The notes beneath the pieces are model-generated. The model was not told where the DNA came from. It did not search any database and saw only the letters and a list, made by a program, of their open reading frames with translations. From NCBI GenBank assembly GCA_023263465.1, contig JALQWV010000020.1, forward strand, positions 1-8,214: 8,214 nucleotides of DNA. Direction: 5' to 3'. A program made the position numbers and the translations under genes. This DNA comes from Ilumatobacteraceae bacterium. Its GTDB lineage: Bacteria > Actinomycetota > Acidimicrobiia > Acidimicrobiales > Ilumatobacteraceae. Positions 1 to 7,190 of the stretch are shown in pieces; within the stretch, counting starts at the first letter, position 1; every line of letters begins with the position of its first letter.

Positions 1-503
1 GTAGCTCTTTCTCTCATGGGCATAGAAGCTACTGGTGCATTGATGGCATCATCCAATCCAATCACTTTAAAAACATCATTTTGTTGGATAGGTGCTGACT
101 CATCCTCTTTTATTTTCAATGAAACATTTTCAGTATGAGAAGAAGCAACGGAGTGGCTTGTGTTTTCAGAGTTTGAAAATGTAAATGGATCATGGTTAAA
201 GCTGTTCACCGCTTCATCTGCGGGATACTCCACCTCAAAAGTAATTTCCGCTTGCTGGAAGGCGGGTAGCTCTTCGATGGTCTCTAAGGGTGCAGCGTCT
301 TCGAGATTGACAACCGTTATGGGAGATTCTATGGGAGCGACAATTTCTTTGACCGATTCAACTACAGGGCTTGCAATGGGGGCTGTGATTTCCCTCTCTA
401 ATTGAGCCGTTACCTCTTCAGCCGGAGTATGAATATCTACTATAACAGTCTCTGAAACTTGAATGCCGGGAAGCACAGCGTCAATATCCTTTGCATTGCT
501 TCC
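1..503 (-). CDS. Unidentified acidic, repeat-containing reading frame, 3' end beyond window
   Basis: This frame is open from base 503 (just after a TGA at 504-506) to the left edge, 167 complete codons, and has no stop inside the window. I do not recognise the protein. It is rich in Glu, Pro, Val, Ile, Ala and Ser, lacks hydrophobic membrane segments, and looks like a disordered acidic linker. Between 437 and 258 it carries four degenerate 15-residue units. The only plausible start near the upstream end is a GTG at 474-476, with AAAGGA-like bases about ten nucleotides before it. The support is weak, so this may instead be an internal piece of a longer protein joined here. It overlaps the last 22 codons of the truncated uvrB frame. 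Spot counting gives about 44% G+C over 1-480 against roughly half in the uvrB part. The full-length openness and amino-acid periodicity favour real coding, but the function is unknown. Confidence 0.5.
258..437 (-). repeat. Four degenerate 15-codon tandem repeats
   Basis: Read on the minus strand, four consecutive 45-base units encode DIHTPAEEVTAQLER (437-393), EITAPIASPVVESVK (392-348), EIVAPIESPITVVNL (347-303) and EDAAPLETIEELPAF (302-258). Units two and three are clearly related: E-I-x-A-P-I-x-S-P. Units one and four share only the acidic first position, the Pro at position 5 and acidic residues after it. The matching bases of units two and three lie at 360-392 and 315-347. The period is a multiple of three and the frame is kept, which supports protein-level rather than purely DNA-level repetition. 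Confidence 0.55.
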
Positions 504-1648
504 TCAAACTGCAACGGCCGATTATCAGCCGCAGATGGCAATCTGAAGCCGTGCTCAATGAGAGTTTCCTTGCGACTGCGATCTCCAGCGAATTGACCAT
601 GTAATTGAGGAATTGTCACGTGACTTTCGTCGACTACTAACAGGTAATCGTCCGGGAAATAGTCCAGCAGAGTGAAAGGCGGCTCTCCTGGTGATCGACC
701 ATCAATGTGCATCGAATAATTCTCAATGCCATTACAGAATCCAACCTCAGCGATCATTTCAAGATCGTATTGAGTACGCATCCTGAGACGTTGTGCCTCG
801 AGCAACTTGCCTTCCGTTTCAAATTGCTTCAGTCGCACCTGCAATTCGTGTTCGATGCCTAGAACAGCCTTCCTCATGCGCTCGTCGCCAGCCACATAAT
901 GAGTCGCGGGGAAAATTAAAACTTCACTCAAATCGTTCACGGTCTCGCCTGTTAAGGCATCAACGATCGTGATTCGCTCGATGGTGTCGCCGAACATTTC
1001 GATCCGCGTTACTGTCTCGTCATATGCAGGCTGCACTTCAATAGTGTCGCCGCGTACTCGGAAGTTTCCGCGGCCAAGAGTCATGTCGTTCCGGTCGTAT
1101 TGCAGGTCGACTAGACGCCGAAGCAAACTGCGCTGGTCGTAATCAACACCAACGTGAAGTTCTAAAAGGTTTCCCCGATACTCCTCTGGATTACCCATTC
1201 CGTAAATGCAACTCACAGATGCCACGACGATGGTGTCCCGACGCGTAAGTAATGCTGCGGTCGCTGAGTGTCGCAATCTATCTATTTCGTCGTTTACCGA
1301 TGAATCCTTTTCAATAAACGTGTCACTCGAGGCTATGTACGCCTCAGGCTGGTAATAGTCGTAGTAGCTAACGAAATACTCAACTCTATTTCTCGGAAAA
1401 AACTCTTTCATCTCTTGGGCAAGTTGAGCCGCGAGACTTTTATTCGGCGCAAGAATGAGAGTCGGTCGTTGCACCTTTTCTATGGTCCACGCCACAGTTG
1501 CCGATTTACCCGATCCTGTGATTCCGAGCAACGTCTGAAATCTGTCGCCTCGCTCAATGCCTTCCGCCAACTTCGCTATTGCCTTCGGTTGGTCACCTGC
1601 TGGTTGATAATCGGATACAACTTCAAATCGCTGATGATCAACGGTCAC
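440..1648 (-). CDS. uvrB: UvrB, excinuclease ABC subunit B, truncated after the DESH helicase motif
   Basis: UvrB is the damage-verification helicase-like subunit of UvrABC nucleotide excision repair; it is loaded by UvrA and then recruits UvrC. Visible parts are: the N-terminal FEVVSDYQPAGDQPKAI signature, Walker A GITGSGKS at residues 42-49, the damage-probing beta-hairpin region YYDYYQPEAYI at about 95-105, SCIYGMGNPEEY, the RVRGD segment, motif II DESH at 340-343, and GFRLPSAADNRPLQFEE at 367-383. Family similarity ends near residue 388 (base 485), and a TAG at 440-442 closes the frame at 402 residues, against about 660-700 normally. The VSATPG segment, the second helicase domain (with IGRAARN) and the UVR domain are absent from every frame here. 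The protein could not be functional as written. The start is GTG at 1646-1648, sharing base 1648 with the coaE TAG, so the two are probably translationally coupled. Identity is certain; whether the truncation is biological is not. Confidence 0.93.
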   Translation of the reverse strand: MTVDHQRFEVVSDYQPAGDQPKAIAKLAEGIERGDRFQTLLGITGSGKSATVAWTIEKVQRPTLILAPNKSLAAQLAQEMKEFFPRNRVEYFVSYYDYYQPEAYIASSDTFIEKDSSVNDEIDRLRHSATAALLTRRDTIVVASVSCIYGMGNPEEYRGNLLELHVGVDYDQRSLLRRLVDLQYDRNDMTLGRGNFRVRGDTIEVQPAYDETVTRIEMFGDTIERITIVDALTGETVNDLSEVLIFPATHYVAGDERMRKAVLGIEHELQVRLKQFETEGKLLEAQRLRMRTQYDLEMIAEVGFCNGIENYSMHIDGRSPGEPPFTLLDYFPDDYLLVVDESHVTIPQLHGQFAGDRSRKETLIEHGFRLPSAADNRPLQFEEAMQRILTLCFPAFKFQRLL

Positions 1649-2280
1649 TATTTACTCATTTTCGCCAGTGCGCCAGCACCAGGCTCGGCATTTGGAAGTG
1701 TTGCGAACCAATCCCATACCTCATCTACTTGAGACGCCAGTGCATCAATGTCACCATTATTGTCAATCACACGATCAGCAACCCGAAGGCGATCTTCACG
1801 ACTTGCCTGACTAGCCATACGCCTCCTTGCGTCATCTTCCTTCATGCTCCGAAATTGCACTAGTCGCGAGATTGCAACTTCAGGATCAACATCGACAATG
1901 ACCATGCCCGACAAACCTTCACGTGGATTCTCAACCAATAGAGGCATATCAAGAATGACAATCTCATCCGAGTTCATGTATCCATCGATCAAACGCAGAA
2001 TTTCAGCGCCGATTGCTGGATGCATAATGGCGTTCAATTTCTTCAACATCTCAGGGTCGCTGAAAACCAACTGAGCGACCTTTGCTCGATCTAGCTCTCC
2101 AGATTTAAGTAAAACATCGCCGAATTCATCGACCAATTTTTGCAGCGTGGCAGAACCCTTTTGCTGTAGTTGCCTAGCAATGCCATCACCATCGATGATG
2201 ACTGCACCCTTACGCGCAAACAGCGCAGATACCGAAGACTTTCCTGACCCAATTGCGCCTGTAAGCCCAATTAATTTCAT
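1648..2280 (-). CDS. coaE: Dephospho-CoA kinase
   Basis: CoaE phosphorylates the 3'-hydroxyl of dephospho-CoA with ATP, the last step of coenzyme A biosynthesis, in the cytoplasm. The 210-residue protein has the usual length. It shows the P-loop GAIGSGKS at residues 8-15, the acidic pair in IIDGDGIAR (D30, D32) where the substrate-binding Asp is expected, MHPAI at 86-90, and LDMPLLVE at 110-117, which are the family landmarks in order. The start is an ATG with GGAGA close upstream (2284-2288). It follows rpsA by 58 bases and its TAG overlaps the GTG of uvrB by one base. The rpsA-coaE-uvrB order is standard in actinobacteria. Actinobacterial CoaE often carries a C-terminal GrpB-like extension (as in mycobacteria); this one does not. 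Confidence 0.96.
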   Translation of the reverse strand: MKLIGLTGAIGSGKSSVSALFARKGAVIIDGDGIARQLQQKGSATLQKLVDEFGDVLLKSGELDRAKVAQLVFSDPEMLKKLNAIMHPAIGAEILRLIDGYMNSDEIVILDMPLLVENPREGLSGMVIVDVDPEVAISRLVQFRSMKEDDARRRMASQASREDRLRVADRVIDNNGDIDALASQVDEVWDWFATLPNAEPGAGALAKMSK

Positions 2281-2283
2281 ATG

Positions 2284-2288
2284 TCTCC
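2284..2288 (-). promoter_or_regulatory. Ribosome binding site of coaE
   Basis: On the minus strand GGAGA lies three bases before the coaE ATG (GGAGACATATG). It is among the clearest Shine-Dalgarno matches in the window, although its spacing is short. It supports the ATG at 2278-2280 as the start. Confidence 0.6.
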
Positions 2289-2300
2289 GATGAACATCTG

Positions 2301-2330
2301 AGCTGCGCTCGCCCCCTGACGAACGCAGCT
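2301..2330 (-). other. Weak hairpin between rpsA and coaE
   Basis: AGCTGCG at 2301-2307 is perfectly complementary to CGCAGCT at 2324-2330, giving a 7-base-pair stem around a 16-base loop in the 58-base gap after the rpsA stop. No T-run follows on either strand, so it is not a standard intrinsic terminator. It might slow RNA decay or separate expression of coaE from rpsA, or be chance. Confidence 0.3.
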
Positions 2331-2338
2331 ACAGAAAA

Positions 2339-3655
2339 CTATGCGCTTGGAGCTTCTGGTTCAACAGCAGGAACTTCGGCTGGTGCCTCAGTCGTCGCTG
2401 CGTTGTCGAAGTACTCAGACCACGCTGCCTCGCGAGCGCTGTCATCTCCGCCCACCCAGTTCCCCTGATCGTCCACTTGGAACTGTCCGCGATATTCCTC
2501 AGCCAGTTCTCCCCCTTCAGCAGCCTGCTTAATGGACAGGCTGATGCGACGTCGAGCGAGATCGAGATCGATGATCTTGACCCACAGTTCTTCGCCCGGC
2601 GTGACCACCTGCTCGGGTGCTTCAACATGATGTGCTGACATTTCGGAAATGTGCACAAGTCCTTCAATTCCATCTCCAACTTGAACGAATGCACCAAATG
2701 GCACCAACTTAGTGACGCGCCCATATACCAACTGAGCAACTTGGTGACCATTAGCGAACTCTTGCCAAGGATCTTGCTGCGTGGCTTTCAATGACAAGCT
2801 GATGCGCTCACGATCCAAGTCCACTTCAAGAACCTTTACAGTCACTTCGTCTCCGATGCTGACAACAGCAGTTGGATTGTCTACATGCTTCCAAGACAAT
2901 TCGGAAACGTGAATGAGTCCGTCCATACCGCCCAAGTCAACGAATGCACCGAAGGCAACCACGCTCGAAATACGACCCGAGCGAACTTCACCAACTTTGA
3001 GATGTGTCAAGAACTCATCGCGTGCACCACGTTGGTTCTGCTCGAGCAAGGTGCGTCGTGAAAGAACAACGTTATTGCGATTGCGGTCGAGCTCAAGAAT
3101 CTTTGCAGTGATGCGCTGACCGATATATGGAGCAAGGTCTCGGACGCGACGCAATTCCACGAGTGACGCAGGAAGAAATCCACGAAGTCCGATGTCGACG
3201 ATGAGACCGCCTTTAACTACTTCAATAACAAGACCTTCAACGGTCCCGTCTGCGGCCTTAACTTTTTCGATGTCGCCCCAAGCGCGCTCATACTGCGCAC
3301 GTTTCTTTGACAACAACAAACGACCTTCTTTGTCTTCAAGTGTAAGAACGAGAGTTTCAATTTTCTCGCCAAGCTTCACAATCTCGTGCGGATCAATGTC
3401 ATTACGAATGGACAGTTCACGTGCAAGGATGACACCTTCGGTCTTGTATCCGATTTCAACAAGCACTTCGTCGCGAGTGATGCGTACAACAGTCCCCGTT
3501 ACAAGCTGGCCGTCTTTAAGTTCAACAAGCGTTCCGCTAATCGCGTCTGCAAATGACTGCGAAAGATCACGCTCGGTGATTTGACGTGGCGTGTAATTTC
3601 CTTCTGAGTCGAAGGTTCCCATTGGTGGGGATTGCATGGTTTGTAGATCGGACAT
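2339..3655 (-). CDS. rpsA: 30S ribosomal protein S1
   Basis: S1 binds mRNA at the 30S subunit and helps unfold and dock it for initiation. The 438-residue protein has four S1 OB-fold repeats, the usual actinobacterial number, at about residues 49-118, 134-202, 219-290 and 306-376. Repeats three and four carry the classical RNA-binding signature: FGAFVDLGGMDGLIHVSELS and FGAFVQVGDGIEGLVHISE. Repeats one and two contain the conserved IGYKTEGVI and GLRGFLPASLVE. After about residue 380 a disordered acidic tail ends in an Ala/Pro/Glu-rich stretch. The ATG at 3653-3655 has no good Shine-Dalgarno (only GAAAG about ten bases upstream), and Met7 and Met12 are not better served. The 92-base leader contains two adjacent hairpins, which would suit control at translation, but that is inference. 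The start could be any of the three Met codons, since the N-terminus is variable in the family. Confidence 0.96.
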   Translation of the reverse strand: MSDLQTMQSPPMGTFDSEGNYTPRQITERDLSQSFADAISGTLVELKDGQLVTGTVVRITRDEVLVEIGYKTEGVILARELSIRNDIDPHEIVKLGEKIETLVLTLEDKEGRLLLSKKRAQYERAWGDIEKVKAADGTVEGLVIEVVKGGLIVDIGLRGFLPASLVELRRVRDLAPYIGQRITAKILELDRNRNNVVLSRRTLLEQNQRGARDEFLTHLKVGEVRSGRISSVVAFGAFVDLGGMDGLIHVSELSWKHVDNPTAVVSIGDEVTVKVLEVDLDRERISLSLKATQQDPWQEFANGHQVAQLVYGRVTKLVPFGAFVQVGDGIEGLVHISEMSAHHVEAPEQVVTPGEELWVKIIDLDLARRRISLSIKQAAEGGELAEEYRGQFQVDDQGNWVGGDDSAREAAWSEYFDNAATTEAPAEVPAVEPEAPSA

Positions 3656-3747
3656 TGGTACGTACTTTCGGTGGATAGGAGAGATGGTCCCTCTTGCGAG
3701 AGGCCCTACCGGCGGTAGGACAGGGGTTCACGCTACCAGCGCGGCCA
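3656..3747 (-). promoter_or_regulatory. rpsA leader with two adjacent hairpins
   Basis: This gap lies between the methyltransferase stop and rpsA. It holds two inverted repeats separated by one base. The first on the transcript is 3705-3719 (CCTACC/GGTAGG with a 3-base loop; the palindrome extends to 7 bases around one central base). The second is 3690-3703 (CCTCT/AGAGG with a 4-base loop). Neither is followed by a T-run, so termination is not indicated. A palindromic GTACGTAC sits at 3658-3665 just before the ATG. I see no convincing -35/-10 pair here. A structured leader for autoregulation by S1 is possible; the alternative is simple spacer structure. Confidence 0.4.
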
Positions 3748-4485
3748 CTATCTGGACTTGGCCACAACAAGGAATTCAGGCAATTCAGTGGTGCATTCAG
3801 CGTTGGAATACTGGCCCGGCTCGACGCTGGAAATCCTGAGGATGTCGAATCCAGCCATGTTAAAAACCATTCGCAACTCTCTTGGCGTGTAGCAACCCGT
3901 CCACAGATCTACTCTCTTTACTTCACCTCGTTCATTGCGGATTTCGGTAGTTTCATGACTCACTCCGCTGAAAGCGTCAAAAGTTGCATCGGCATGGTGC
4001 TTGACCGAGAAGTAGGCATTAAAGGCCGAAAGCACAAGCAGCCCATCGGCTTTTAAGGTGTTACGGATACCGGAGAGAATCCTTACATCGTGTTGATCGT
4101 CGACCATCAAACCAAAAGCCCCTTGGCAAAGACATACCGCGAAATCAAACTTCCCTTGAAGCGATTCGTAATCCAGGAGATCGCGCGCGTCAAGACGCAA
4201 AAATTGTGCTTGATCCAGAGATTCTGCAGCGGAGTTTCGCCGAGCTATGTCAATGAAGTCTTGACTCACATCAACTCCAGTGACATGCATTCCCCTGCGC
4301 GCTAACTCCAAACTGTGGCGACCAGGACCACAACCAATATCAATGAAAGCACTACCAATTCGAGCTTCAGTTGTTTCAAGTATGAATTCAACTTCCTGCA
4401 CGGTTCCCTTAGTGAACGAGTACCGGAGATACGCATCTTTCAAATGGCTCGCTAGGTCTTCGAACCAGTGATCCCGACCAGACAT
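3748..4485 (-). CDS. Class I SAM-dependent methyltransferase, substrate unknown
   Basis: This 245-residue protein has the Rossmann-type methyltransferase fold motifs: motif I DIGCGPGRH at residues 49-57 (SAM glycine loop), VTGVDVS at 68-74 with D72 expected to bind the ribose hydroxyls, LDARDL at 98-103 for the adenine side, and FDFAVCLCQGAFG at 113-125. It belongs with the broad Methyltransf_11/25-type small-molecule enzymes, and nothing visible fixes the substrate. The N-terminal segment with YLRYSFTKGT is not a catalytic motif and may cap the active site. I chose the ATG at 4483-4485 because it lies four bases after the polA TAA and has AAGG nine bases upstream. The frame extends to 4530, but the earlier in-frame start would overlap polA by 41 bases and add unrelated residues. 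Close coupling to polA and position before rpsA suggest cotranscription. There is no signal peptide or membrane segment. Confidence 0.85.
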   Translation of the reverse strand: MSGRDHWFEDLASHLKDAYLRYSFTKGTVQEVEFILETTEARIGSAFIDIGCGPGRHSLELARRGMHVTGVDVSQDFIDIARRNSAAESLDQAQFLRLDARDLLDYESLQGKFDFAVCLCQGAFGLMVDDQHDVRILSGIRNTLKADGLLVLSAFNAYFSVKHHADATFDAFSGVSHETTEIRNERGEVKRVDLWTGCYTPRELRMVFNMAGFDILRISSVEPGQYSNAECTTELPEFLVVAKSR

Positions 4486-4489
4486 TTCG

Positions 4490-7177
4490 TTACGCCTTAG
4501 CTGAAGCCCAGCTGTCACCCCATGCGGCATTTACTTCAAGCGGAACTTTCAACGACGCTGCATTCTTCATCTCATGAAGCACTATTTCATTGACTTGATC
4601 TTTTTCGGCTACTGGACATTCAACGATCACTTCGTCGTGCACTTGCAAAATGACAGCACTCTTTAGTTTCGCCTGTTCAAGCGATAGATCTATACGCACC
4701 AATGCAATTTTGAAAATGTCGGCAGCCAACCCCTGAATACCCGCGTTCATTGCCTGTCTCTCGCCTGCTTGCTTAATTCGGAAATTCGGATTATTGAGTT
4801 CAGGTATCTGACGGCGACGACCGAACAATGTTTCCGTATAACCCTTTGCCCTCGCTTGCTCAATGGTGTTGTCCATGTATTTCTTAACGTTCGGAAATGC
4901 TGCAAAATACGCATCGAGTATTTCGCTGGCTTCTCCAACACCAACACTGAGACGCTGGCTCAACCCAAATGCTTCCATGCCGTATGCCAGACCGTACGAA
5001 ATCATCTTTGCTTGTGAACGCATGTCTGATGTGACGCTCGCGGAATCAACACCAAAAACTCGAGCCGCGGTGGCACTGTGAATGTCTATTCCTCGATTGA
5101 AGGCGTCAATCAGTCCTGGATCGTTTGCGAGGTGTGCAATACAACGCAATTCAATTTGGTTGTAGTCCGCAACCATGAGCAGACACCCATCTTGAGGAAT
5201 GAATGCGGTACGAAATACCTTTCCTTCATCGGACCTGATTGGGATGTTGTGCAGGTTTGGCGCATCGCTACTCAACCGTCCAGTTCGTGCAACGGTTTGA
5301 TTGAAAGTGGCATGGATACGACCATCTAACTGAATGGAATCCAACAAACCCTGGCCGTACGTTCCGCGCAACTTTTCAAACTCGCGATACTCCAGCAACT
5401 GGTCAATGAATTCTGGCCACTGATCTCGAATCTTCTCGAGCGTTGCCGCATCAGTGCTGAATCCAGTTTTTGTCTTCTTGCCAGGCGAAAGCTTTTTATC
5501 CTCATACAGAATTTGACGAAGTTGTGTAGGAGAATTCAAATTGAAATTCTTTCCTGCCAGTTCATGCAACACCACAGTGAGACGCTTCGTCTCGTGAACG
5601 AGATGCTCGTTTATACGGGTTAGCTGCTGTTTGTCAACAAGAACACCAACATGCTCCATCTTTGCCAACACACGAATGAGCGGCAATTCAACGTCGTTGT
5701 ACAAACTGGATACACCTTGGGCGTCCATTTCTTTAGATAGCGCCGGAGTAACTTTGCTTACCGCTGCAGCGACATTCGATGCATCTAAGGATGAGTTTGA
5801 AATCTCTGATTCAAAACTGAGCTGACCATCGCTCATTTGACCTTCAATACGTGCTGAGATTCGATATTCCGTGTAGCGAGCAAGCACTTCGTGTGCTTCC
5901 ATTTTTGATTGCGCTGGTTCGAGCAAATATGCAGCAATGGCAGTATCGAATCCAATTTTCGGGATATCAATGTTGCGGTCAAGAAACCAGCGGAGTAACG
6001 GCTTGACATGGTGACCAGAAATAGCTGAAGCATTACCGAAGCGTGCAAGAACAGATTTGTCTTCAAGCAGAGATGCTGGGATCCATGACACATGGTTGTT
6101 TTGAACATCGGTCACCACCGCAATACCTTCAAGAGTTCTTTGTTCAACGTGTGCCCAGCCCGCAGCAAGAACGACGCCGTACTCTTGCTCCCCGCTGTCA
6201 ATTGACGCAAGAGCTTCTTGAACGCTGCTCATAACCGTTGTTGACACTTCCATCGCATTTGACGACTGTTGCGAATGACTCACCACAGTTGCCGCCTCAA
6301 GGTTGATAAACCGGCTGAATGCTTCTGTAGTTCGCACAAGCATTGACTTAAATTCCAAATTCTCAAACCACTTTTGCAACGCCTGAATATCGGGCTTTGG
6401 AGCAGACTGCAGCACATCGATGCCGATGGGGGCATCTCTCCTCAACACCATGATTTTTGCGTTCCGCAATACTCGTTCACGACTCGCATGTAGTGATTCC
6501 TTGAGTTTTGGTGTCTGCTGATCTGCAGCATCAAAGACGGCTTCAAGCGAGCCATATTGATTGATCAGTTTTGCGGCTGTCTTTTCACCAACTCCAGGTA
6601 CTCCTTCAAGGTTGTCGCTTGGATCTCCGCGCAATGCTGCGTAGTCGGGGTACTGCGCCGGTGTCACTCCTGTTCGCTCAAGAATTCCCGCTTCGTCATA
6701 CAACGCATAATCGCTCACTCCCCGTTTGTTGTACAGCACTCGGATGAGCGGATCTTTCACCAACTGGTAACTGTCACGATCTCCAGTAACGACGATCAAT
6801 TCAGAACCTAGCGCCTCAGCTTGTGACGCGATGGTGGCAATCAGATCATCACCTTCGAATCCGGCTGCATCTATCACTGGAACTCCAAACGAGACGAGTA
6901 GTTCCTTAATGATGTCCAACTGCTGATACAAAATGTCGGGCTGTTGCTCACGTTGTGCTTTGTACTCTGGGACTGCTTCGTGTCTAAAGGTTTTCTCGCG
7001 TCTGTCGAACACCACGATGACACCATCTGGCTGGTGATCCTTGACAAGAGTATTCAGCATGGTGCAAAAGCCATACACCGAATTGGTGACCTGGCCGCTC
7101 GAAGTAGCCATATCGGTAGGCAATGCAAAGAACGCGCGATACGCCAACGAGTTGCCGTCAAGCGCCATCAATTTCAT
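4490..7177 (-). CDS. polA: DNA polymerase I
   Basis: Pol I fills repair gaps and removes RNA primers. The protein is 895 residues from the ATG at 7175-7177. The 5'-nuclease domain (about 1-290) has MALDGNSLAYRAFFALP, EGDD at 108-111, TGDRD at 131-135, RGDPSDN at 183-189 and the helix-hairpin-helix GVPGVGEKTAAKLI. The central 3'-5' exonuclease-like domain lacks the catalytic DxE (AAGWAH near 338-343) and the later metal-binding Asp region, so proofreading is probably absent. The polymerase domain has motif A DYNQIELR at 671-678, motif B R720-K724-Y728-Y732 (SYGLAYG) and motif C VHDE at 846-849. Motif B has Tyr where E. coli has Phe762, as in mycobacterial Pol I. Motif A has Asn where Ser is usual. 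A longer in-frame TTG start at 7219 would overlap the response regulator and is rejected. The chosen ATG is 13 bases after that gene's TGA and has no clear Shine-Dalgarno, so ribosome carry-over is likely; Met at 7168 is an alternative. Confidence 0.97.
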   Translation of the reverse strand: MKLMALDGNSLAYRAFFALPTDMATSSGQVTNSVYGFCTMLNTLVKDHQPDGVIVVFDRREKTFRHEAVPEYKAQREQQPDILYQQLDIIKELLVSFGVPVIDAAGFEGDDLIATIASQAEALGSELIVVTGDRDSYQLVKDPLIRVLYNKRGVSDYALYDEAGILERTGVTPAQYPDYAALRGDPSDNLEGVPGVGEKTAAKLINQYGSLEAVFDAADQQTPKLKESLHASRERVLRNAKIMVLRRDAPIGIDVLQSAPKPDIQALQKWFENLEFKSMLVRTTEAFSRFINLEAATVVSHSQQSSNAMEVSTTVMSSVQEALASIDSGEQEYGVVLAAGWAHVEQRTLEGIAVVTDVQNNHVSWIPASLLEDKSVLARFGNASAISGHHVKPLLRWFLDRNIDIPKIGFDTAIAAYLLEPAQSKMEAHEVLARYTEYRISARIEGQMSDGQLSFESEISNSSLDASNVAAAVSKVTPALSKEMDAQGVSSLYNDVELPLIRVLAKMEHVGVLVDKQQLTRINEHLVHETKRLTVVLHELAGKNFNLNSPTQLRQILYEDKKLSPGKKTKTGFSTDAATLEKIRDQWPEFIDQLLEYREFEKLRGTYGQGLLDSIQLDGRIHATFNQTVARTGRLSSDAPNLHNIPIRSDEGKVFRTAFIPQDGCLLMVADYNQIELRCIAHLANDPGLIDAFNRGIDIHSATAARVFGVDSASVTSDMRSQAKMISYGLAYGMEAFGLSQRLSVGVGEASEILDAYFAAFPNVKKYMDNTIEQARAKGYTETLFGRRRQIPELNNPNFRIKQAGERQAMNAGIQGLAADIFKIALVRIDLSLEQAKLKSAVILQVHDEVIVECPVAEKDQVNEIVLHEMKNAASLKVPLEVNAAWGDSWASAKA
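4495..4498 (-). promoter_or_regulatory. Ribosome binding site of the methyltransferase, inside the polA end
   Basis: AAGG lies within the last two sense codons of polA (AAG GCG TAA), nine bases before the ATG at 4485. It decides between this start and the longer upstream in-frame option, and implies that ribosomes finishing polA can reinitiate on the methyltransferase. Confidence 0.5.
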
Positions 7178-7190
7178 AGCGTTATCAATA

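Noticed and set aside
160..405. Plus-strand 81-codon frame rich in Ser, Thr and Gly
   Set aside because: It lies opposite the longer minus-strand frame with in-frame repeats, has no ribosome site, and its low-complexity content is explained as the complement of that repeat region.
440..510. Intein or programmed frameshift in uvrB
   Set aside because: The sequence after the break lacks intein start features and does not return to UvrB in any frame within the window.
2329..2751. Minus-strand 140-codon frame overlapping rpsA
   Set aside because: It is fully inside the rpsA coding region in another frame and resembles no family.
3690..3719. rpsA leader hairpins as an ANTAR two-hairpin target
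   Set aside because: Known ANTAR targets have paired six-base loops with conserved A and G; these loops are three and four bases and lack the pattern.
3690..3719. Intrinsic terminator between the methyltransferase and rpsA
   Set aside because: No T-run follows either hairpin on either strand.
3772..3802. ATTCAG three times within about 30 bases
   Set aside because: It lies inside the methyltransferase coding region with irregular spacing; the encoded residues are ordinary, so it is probably chance.
4486..4530. Longer start for the methyltransferase
   Set aside because: It lies within polA and adds no family-like residues, while the ATG at 4485 has a ribosome site at proper distance.
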